Part shown: piece after piece, positions 58,901 through 64,000 of the stretch
Position numbering within the stretch: position 1 is the first letter of the stretch
Layout: each line of letters starts with the position of its first letter
From: JBOZRQ01 sp050789255
Lineage (GTDB): Bacteria; Bacillota; Sulfobacillia; Symbiobacteriales; Symbiobacteriaceae
Assembly (NCBI GenBank): GCA_050789255.1
Contig: JBOZRQ010000009.1
Location: 1 to 64,000, forward strand
Direction: 5' to 3'
Length of the DNA stretch: 64,000 nt
The notes under the pieces: model-generated
The model's database searches: none
The model's input: only the letters and a program-made list of their open reading frames with translations
Told to the model about the DNA's origin: nothing
Position numbers and translations under genes: made by a program

Positions 58901-60016
58901 ATGCCCACCTGCGACCCGGCCAAGCTGGAGAAGGCGTTTCAGGTTGTGGCTCAAGGGGTTGCGGATGAGGCCTACGCGGGCGCCGTCGCGGCGATTGGCA
59001 GCTCCGACGGCATCCTGGCGCTCCGCCCCTTCGGCTTTGCGGCGCGCGAGCCCGAGCAGGTCACCATGCGGGCCGGCACCGTCTTTGACCTGGCGTCGCT
59101 GACCAAGGTGGTCGCCACCACCCCGGCCATCCTCCGCTTGCTGGAGGAGGGCGCCTTCGTCCTGGAGACCCCGGTCCAGCACATCGTGCCCGAGGTCAAG
59201 GATGCCAGGATTACCATTCGGCACCTGCTCACCCACACCAGCGGACTACCGGCTTGGCGCCCGCTCTACCTGGAGCATCGGGGCCGAGCCGCCTATGTCT
59301 CTGCCATCGGGCAGACCGCACTGTTGCGGGACCCTGGCCAACACTTTGAGTACAGCGACCTGGGCTTCATCCTGCTCGGCGAGATCATCAGCCGGGTGAG
59401 CGGGATGGAGCTTTCCGAGTACTGCCGCAAGGCGGTCTTCGAGCCCCTGGGCATGCAGGAGACGGGCTTCTTGCCCCGCCTCCCCCGGCAGCGAACGGCC
59501 GCCACGGAGAAGGGCAACCGCGTTGAGTACGAGATGTGCGGCGAGCGTGCCCGCACATTCTCCCGATGGCGCTCGGGGATCATCTGGGGTGAGGCGAACG
59601 ACGGGAACGCCTGGTACGGGCTCGACGGCGTCGCCGGCCACGCCGGGCTCTTCGGCACCGCCGCCGACCTGGCGCTCTACGCCAAGGCCTGGCTCACGGC
59701 CTCGCCGAACCTCCTCAGCCGGCAGACCATCGCCGCCGCCACCCGCAGCTACACCCCGGAGGCGGCCGAGAACCGCGGCCTGGGCTGGCGCAAGCCCCCG
59801 GCCATCGCCTTCCCGCCGGGCCGGGCGCCCTGCGGCGACCTGCTCTCGTCTGCGGCTTACGGCCACGTTGGATTTACGGGGACATCGCTCTGGATCGACC
59901 CGGAGCTCGACCTGTTCATCATCCTGCTCACCAACTGCCTGCACCCGACCCGCAGCGAACGGATCTATCACGTCCGCCCCGCCTTCTGCAACGCCGTCGT
60001 GGCCAGTCTACGCTAA
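58901..60016 (+). CDS. Serine hydrolase of the beta-lactamase/AmpC-like family
   Basis: This 371-residue PF00144-type serine hydrolase has the nucleophile in Ser66-Leu-Thr-Lys69 (DLASLTKVVATTP). The tyrosine motif appears as YSD in FEYSDLGFILLG, and HVGFTGTSLWIDPE plays the KTG-equivalent role near the C-terminus. There is no signal peptide, so it may act in the cytoplasm. Its position before GntR, murQ, anmK and nagA parallels the Bacillus ybbE-murQ gene order, where a related hydrolase belongs to the muropeptide-recycling set. The ATG at 58901 is chosen after CAAGGGGG. Confidence 0.88.
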   Translation: MPTCDPAKLEKAFQVVAQGVADEAYAGAVAAIGSSDGILALRPFGFAAREPEQVTMRAGTVFDLASLTKVVATTPAILRLLEEGAFVLETPVQHIVPEVKDARITIRHLLTHTSGLPAWRPLYLEHRGRAAYVSAIGQTALLRDPGQHFEYSDLGFILLGEIISRVSGMELSEYCRKAVFEPLGMQETGFLPRLPRQRTAATEKGNRVEYEMCGERARTFSRWRSGIIWGEANDGNAWYGLDGVAGHAGLFGTAADLALYAKAWLTASPNLLSRQTIAAATRSYTPEAAENRGLGWRKPPAIAFPPGRAPCGDLLSSAAYGHVGFTGTSLWIDPELDLFIILLTNCLHPTRSERIYHVRPAFCNAVVASLR

Positions 60017-60033
60017 CCCCGGAGGTGAGCACT

Positions 60034-60759
60034 GTGTCCGAATCCACCCCAGCAGCCATGCCGCTCTACTACATGATCAAATCCCGGCTCCTGGAAGCGA
60101 TCGAATCCGGGCAACTGAAGCCCGGTGACCGGGTGCCATCCGAGCGGGAGCTGACCAGCCAGTTCGCCGTCAGCCGCATGACGGCCCGGCAGGCCCTGAC
60201 GGAGCTGGAGAGCCAGGGCTACCTCTACCGGATTCAGGGCAAGGGGACCTTCGTCTCCACCCCCAAGCTGGAGCAGCCGCTGCTCCAACTGACTAGCTTC
60301 ACGGAAGATATGCGGCGCCGCGGCCTTGAGCCGGGCGCCCGGGTGCTTTCCGCCGGAGCGGTGGAGGCGGGGCGCAAGGTGGCGCGGGCGCTCGGCATCG
60401 CCGAGAACGCCCTGGTGATCCACTTCAAGCGCCTGCGCCTGGCGGCCGGCGTGCCCATGGCCCTGGAGAACTCCCATGTGGCGGTGGAGCGGTTTCCCGG
60501 GCTGATGGGCTCGGATTTGACCAACCGCTCGCTCTACCAGCTCTTCGAGGAGTATGGCATCCGCCTGAGCCGGGCCACACAGTCCATGGAAGCCGTGGCT
60601 GCCAACGCCTACGAGGCGGAGATCCTGAACGTGCGGGAGGGCGCCCCGCTGCTGATGCTGGAGCGCGTCTCCCTGGACCAGAACGACCAGCCGGTGGAGT
60701 ACGTAAAGTCACTCTACCGCGGCGACCGCTACCGCTTCACGACGGAACTCCACCGCTGA
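60034..60759 (+). CDS. GntR family regulator with UTRA domain
   Basis: This 241-residue repressor has an N-terminal winged HTH (PLYYMIKSRLLEAIESGQLK, SERELTSQFAVSRMTARQAL, GKGTFVS) and a C-terminal UTRA ligand domain. The latter includes LTSFTEDMRRRGLEPGARVL, PMALENSHVAVERFPGL and EAEILNVREGAPLLMLERVS. It resembles NagR/YvoA, which binds GlcN6P or GlcNAc6P. The GTG at 60034 is 8 bases from GGAGG; the GTG at 60025 lies inside that site. It is co-transcribed with the amino-sugar genes and likely controls them, although no operator palindrome was identified. Confidence 0.92.
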   Translation: MSESTPAAMPLYYMIKSRLLEAIESGQLKPGDRVPSERELTSQFAVSRMTARQALTELESQGYLYRIQGKGTFVSTPKLEQPLLQLTSFTEDMRRRGLEPGARVLSAGAVEAGRKVARALGIAENALVIHFKRLRLAAGVPMALENSHVAVERFPGLMGSDLTNRSLYQLFEEYGIRLSRATQSMEAVAANAYEAEILNVREGAPLLMLERVSLDQNDQPVEYVKSLYRGDRYRFTTELHR

Positions 60760-60784
60760 GCGCCCACGAGAGGGATGACGTTCA

Positions 60785-61699
60785 ATGACCGTTGACCTAA
60801 GTAAACTGATTACGGAGGGCCGTCTGGCCGACTCCCTGGAGATCGACCAGGTCTCTACCGTTGAGATGCTCCGGATCATCAACGAGCAGGATAAGCTCGT
60901 GGCCCAGGCTGTAGAGAAGGAGATCCCCAACATTGCCAGGGCGGTCGACCTGATTGCCGAGCGCCTGCACGAAGGCGGCCGCATGATCTACGCGGGCGCC
61001 GGCACCAGCGGACGGTTGGGCGTGCTGGACGCCTCGGAGATCCCGCCGACCTACGGGGCCAGCCCCAGCCTGGTGCAGGGCATGATCGCCGGCGGGTGGC
61101 AGGCGGTCTTCGAGACCCGGGAGGGCGCCGAGGACAGCGAGGAGCTGGGCCAGCGCGACATCAGCGCCCGGGCCATGTCCTACGATGCGGTGATCGGCAT
61201 CGCAGCCAGCGGCCGGACCCCGTACACCATCGGCGCGCTGAAAGAGGCGAAGCGGCGCGGCTGCCTCACCGTGGCGATCACCAACAATCCCGCCTCTGAA
61301 CTGGCCCAGGTGGCCGACATCGCCATCGCTCCGGTGGTGGGCCCCGAGGTGATCATGGGCTCGACCCGCATGAAGGCCGGTACCGCCCAGAAGCTGGTCC
61401 TGAACATGCTTAGCACCGCTGTTATGATCAAGCTAGGCAAGGTTTATACGAACTTGATGGTAGACATGCAGAGTTCCAACGAGAAGCTTCGCCGGCGCGC
61501 CGTGCGCATGGTGATGATCGCTGCCGAGGTAGATGAAAAGACCGCAGAAGAGGCCCTGGCCCGCTGCGAGTACCACACCAAGACCGCCGTGGTCTCCTTA
61601 CGCGCCGGGGTAGATGTGGCCAAGGCCACCGCTGCGCTGAACCTGGCGGGCGGCTTTGTGCGCAAGGCGATCGCGATCGCACAGGAGATGGGAGCATGA
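60785..61699 (+). CDS. murQ: N-acetylmuramic acid 6-phosphate etherase
   Basis: MurQ cleaves the D-lactyl ether of MurNAc-6-phosphate to give GlcNAc-6-phosphate and lactate in the cytoplasm. The 304-residue protein has the SIS-domain phosphate loop YAGAGTSGRLGVLDASEIPP, the catalytic Glu region EDSEELGQRDI, AASGRTPYTIGAL and STRMKAGTAQKLVLNMLSTA. Its length and motifs are standard. It overlaps anmK by 4 bases and follows the GntR gene by 25. Confidence 0.96.
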   Translation: MTVDLSKLITEGRLADSLEIDQVSTVEMLRIINEQDKLVAQAVEKEIPNIARAVDLIAERLHEGGRMIYAGAGTSGRLGVLDASEIPPTYGASPSLVQGMIAGGWQAVFETREGAEDSEELGQRDISARAMSYDAVIGIAASGRTPYTIGALKEAKRRGCLTVAITNNPASELAQVADIAIAPVVGPEVIMGSTRMKAGTAQKLVLNMLSTAVMIKLGKVYTNLMVDMQSSNEKLRRRAVRMVMIAAEVDEKTAEEALARCEYHTKTAVVSLRAGVDVAKATAALNLAGGFVRKAIAIAQEMGA

Positions 61700-62835
61700 A
61701 CAGGCTGGCGGCCCTGGCTGCACGGGAGGAACGGCTGGTGATCGGGCTGATGTCCGGCACCTCGGTCGATGGGATCGACGCTGCCCTCGTGCGCATTCGG
61801 GGCGGCGGTTCCGGGGTCTCCGTGCGCCTGGAGCGGTTCGCCACCTATCCGTGGGACCCGGCCGTGCGTGACGAGATCTTTGCCCTTTTCCGGCCCGAGA
61901 GCTCGAACGTAGCCCGGCTCTGCCGGATGAACTTTGTCATAGGCGAAGCGTTCGCACGGGCGGCGCTTCGCCTCGCCGCTGATGCGGGGATCCCCATCGG
62001 CGAGGTCGACCTGATCGGCTCCCACGGGCAGACCGTCTGGCACGACCCTGCCGGAGAGCCCCGCAGCACGCTTCAGATTGGGGAGCCGGCTGTGATCAGT
62101 GAGGCGACCGGGGCCGTGGTCGTCGCCGACTTCCGTGTGCGCGACGTGGCCGCCGGCGGGCAGGGCGCCCCCCTGGTGCCCTACGCCGACTACTGCCTGC
62201 TCCGCCATGACCGGCTGAACCGGGCGGTCCAGAACATCGGCGGCATCGCCAATGTGACGTACCTGCCAGCCGGCTGCGGTGTGACGCAGGTGCTGGCTTT
62301 CGACACCGGACCGGGCAACATGATCATGGACGCCCTGTGCGCTGAGCACTTCGGCCGCCCCTACGACGAGGGCGGTGCGATTGCCGCCTCAGGCCGTGTC
62401 GACAGCACCCTGCTCGGCGAACTGATGAACCACCACTACCTGGCGGAGGCGCCGCCGAAAACCACGGGCCGTGAGCTCTTCGGCGTGCAGTTCGCTCGGA
62501 CTCTGGCGAGGCGCGCTCAGCCAGCGGACCTCGTCGCCACGGCGACCGCCTTTACCGCCCGCTCGATCGCCGACAGTTACCGCCGCTTCCTGGGTCCGGT
62601 GGACGAGGTGATCGTCAGCGGGGGCGGCGCCCGGAACCCGATTTTGATGCAGATGCTGTCCCAGGCGCTGCCGGGCGTCCGCGTCATGCCCTCCGAAGGG
62701 GTGGGGATCGACGCCGACGCCAAAGAGGCCGTCGCCTTTGCGTTGCTGGCCAACGATGCGATCCTCGGACTGACGACAAACATACCCGGGGCGACCGGTG
62801 GGCGCCCTGCGGTTCTAGGGAAGGTGCAGCTATGA
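61696..62835 (+). CDS. anmK: Anhydro-N-acetylmuramic acid kinase
   Basis: AnmK opens the 1,6-anhydro ring of anhydroMurNAc and phosphorylates it to MurNAc-6-phosphate, the MurQ substrate. The 379-residue protein shows GLMSGTSVDGIDAALVRI (ATP loop), GSHGQTVWHDPAG (catalytic Asp region), AFDTGPGNMIMDAL and VIVSGGGARNP. It overlaps murQ and nagA by 4 bases each, so the three enzymes are translationally coupled and act in sequence: AnmK, MurQ, NagA. Confidence 0.96.
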   Translation: MNRLAALAAREERLVIGLMSGTSVDGIDAALVRIRGGGSGVSVRLERFATYPWDPAVRDEIFALFRPESSNVARLCRMNFVIGEAFARAALRLAADAGIPIGEVDLIGSHGQTVWHDPAGEPRSTLQIGEPAVISEATGAVVVADFRVRDVAAGGQGAPLVPYADYCLLRHDRLNRAVQNIGGIANVTYLPAGCGVTQVLAFDTGPGNMIMDALCAEHFGRPYDEGGAIAASGRVDSTLLGELMNHHYLAEAPPKTTGRELFGVQFARTLARRAQPADLVATATAFTARSIADSYRRFLGPVDEVIVSGGGARNPILMQMLSQALPGVRVMPSEGVGIDADAKEAVAFALLANDAILGLTTNIPGATGGRPAVLGKVQL

Positions 62836-63989
62836 GCAAGTGGTTCAAGGGCTCCGTGATTCTCGCTGACCGTGTGCTTCAGAACGGCATGGTGCAGGTG
62901 AACGGCTCGGTGATCGAATCGGTCGTCGACCTGCACACGCAGCCGGCCCCGTCGGTGGACGACAAGGATGTCACCACGGTGGAGGGCTACCTGGCCCCTG
63001 GCTACATCGACATTCACGTGCACGGCGCCGGCGGCGCTGACTTCCTCGACGGCGACCCCGAGGCCTCCGCGGTGATCACGGAGACCCACGCCCGCTATGG
63101 CACCACGGGCCTGCTGGCCACCACCCTGACCGCCTCCGAAGAGGATATCATCAAGGCGATCCGGGCTGCCCGCACGGCGCCCCGGCGCGGCGCCAAGATC
63201 CTGGGCTATCACATCGAGGGTCCGTTCATCAACTACAAGATGAAGGGCGCCCAGGACGGCCGCTTCGTGCGTGCCGCCTCCGTCGCCGAGATCGACCACT
63301 GGATGGCCGAGGGGCGCCCGGAGGATCGCTGGCATGTCACCCTGGCTCCCGAAATCGAGGGGGCGGAGGAGGCGACCCGCCACCTGGTCTCCCGGGGCGC
63401 CGTCGTCAGCGCCGGCCACACCGACTCCACCTTCGCCCAGATGAAGGCTGCCGTGGAGAATGGCATCCGCCACGTCACCCATCTGTACAACGCCATGAAG
63501 CCGCTCCACCACCGGGAGCCCGGCACGGTGGGCGCAGCCATCACCCTGCCCGGCATCACCACCGAAATCATCTCCGACGGGATTCACATCCATCCGTCGT
63601 CCATCGCCCTGGCCGTAGAGGCCCGGGGTTGGGAGAACGTGCTCCTGATCACCGACGCCATGCGGGCCGCCGGCCTGGGCGACGGTGAGTTCACCCTGGG
63701 CGTGCTGCCCACCACGGTGAAGAACGGCGAGGCCCGCCTGGCCGACGGCACCCTGGCCGGCTCGGTCCTCACGATGGCCGATGCGGTCCGCAACGTCATC
63801 CGGTTCACCGGGCTGCCCCTGCATGCTGCCGTCGCCATGGCCTCGCTCAACCCCGCCCGCCGCTGCCGGCTCGATGACCGGAAGGGCTCCATCGCCCCCG
63901 GTAAGGACGCCGACCTGCTGATCCTGGACAAGGATCTGCGGGTACTGACTACCATCGTGGAAGGAACCGTGGTATTCAATCAGAGGTGA
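62832..63989 (+). CDS. nagA: N-acetylglucosamine-6-phosphate deacetylase
   Basis: NagA removes the acetyl group of GlcNAc-6-phosphate to give glucosamine-6-phosphate. The 385-residue amidohydrolase barrel shows GYIDIHVHGAGGADFLDG (metal His pair), HIEGPFINYKMKGAQD (metal Glu), SAGHTDSTF, HLYNAMKPLHHREPG and ITDAMRAAGLGDGEF with the catalytic Asp. It is the last complete gene of the recycling operon in the window and overlaps anmK. Seven bases after its stop another start codon begins. Confidence 0.96.
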   Translation: MSKWFKGSVILADRVLQNGMVQVNGSVIESVVDLHTQPAPSVDDKDVTTVEGYLAPGYIDIHVHGAGGADFLDGDPEASAVITETHARYGTTGLLATTLTASEEDIIKAIRAARTAPRRGAKILGYHIEGPFINYKMKGAQDGRFVRAASVAEIDHWMAEGRPEDRWHVTLAPEIEGAEEATRHLVSRGAVVSAGHTDSTFAQMKAAVENGIRHVTHLYNAMKPLHHREPGTVGAAITLPGITTEIISDGIHIHPSSIALAVEARGWENVLLITDAMRAAGLGDGEFTLGVLPTTVKNGEARLADGTLAGSVLTMADAVRNVIRFTGLPLHAAVAMASLNPARRCRLDDRKGSIAPGKDADLLILDKDLRVLTTIVEGTVVFNQR

Positions 63990-63996
63990 TCCGTCT

Positions 63997-64000
63997 ATGC
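63997..64000 (+). CDS. Start codon of the next gene (truncated by window end)
   Basis: ATG at 63997 has AGAGGTGA 7 bases upstream and continues beyond the window. By operon logic it could be glucosamine-6-phosphate deaminase or another amino-sugar gene, but only the start codon is visible. Confidence 0.4.

Overview
The window is a gene-dense, GC-rich chromosomal segment, probably from a thermophilic, spore-forming Firmicute close to Symbiobacterium. This is inferred from several things together. The codon use is strongly GC-rich. glyQ and glyS are separate genes behind a glycine T-box, and dnaG overlaps rpoD. Other Firmicutes-type genes are TrmK, a DUF299 regulator paired with PPDK, and a DUF1189 protein. 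Strong Shine-Dalgarno sequences sit before many GTG and TTG starts. No phage, insertion sequence, CRISPR array or rRNA was seen.

Layout, left to right. 0-3 kb: the 3' end of a PKD-repeat surface protein, a dispersed palindromic repeat beside a GxxExxY gene, a VOC protein and a double-GNAT acetyltransferase. 3-11 kb: T-box, glyQS, DUF1189, then the PPDK regulator overlapping ppdK. 11-13.5 kb: a collagen-like protein, then a TetR gene and a hotdog thioesterase that each carry the same palindromic operator. 13.8-18.5 kb: dnaG-rpoD and a membrane-fused spermidine-synthase-like protein. 18.7-26.3 kb: two tandem S8 proteases with SLH-like C-termini and a NarL-type two-component pair. 26.3-28 kb: a metal/arsenical-type permease with a peptide carrying four CC pairs, then two tRNAs. 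28-36 kb: GH42 beta-galactosidase, focA-pflA-pflB and a GH26-like lipoprotein. 36.2-43.3 kb: a probable six-gene operon (SDR, QueA-like, VOC, GH1, GH38, aldose epimerase) behind one promoter flanked by inverted repeats. 43.3-47.6 kb: choline sulfatase, a soluble chemoreceptor behind a sigma-54-like promoter, and a second RpoD-like sigma factor. 47.7-51.2 kb: a tungstate-type ABC transporter with a regulator that fuses a ModE-type HTH to a TupA-like ligand domain. 51.3-57 kb: trmK-nif3, an orphan ABC ATPase, a ferredoxin, DUF1361, a radical-SAM-like protein without cluster cysteines, a GNAT protein and a small secreted peptide. 57-64 kb: ROK kinase, a second copy of the palindromic repeat, and a cell-wall amino-sugar recycling operon (serine hydrolase, GntR, murQ, anmK, nagA).

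Taken together, the genes suggest a heterotroph that degrades glycans and proteins and grows fermentatively through PPDK and PFL. It probably imports oxyanions for metal cofactors and recycles MurNAc and GlcNAc. The most unusual items are the cysteine-less radical-SAM-like protein, the regulator with an embedded tungstate-binding fold, the CC-rich peptide beside the permease, the divergent QueA-like enzyme and the two-copy palindromic repeat.
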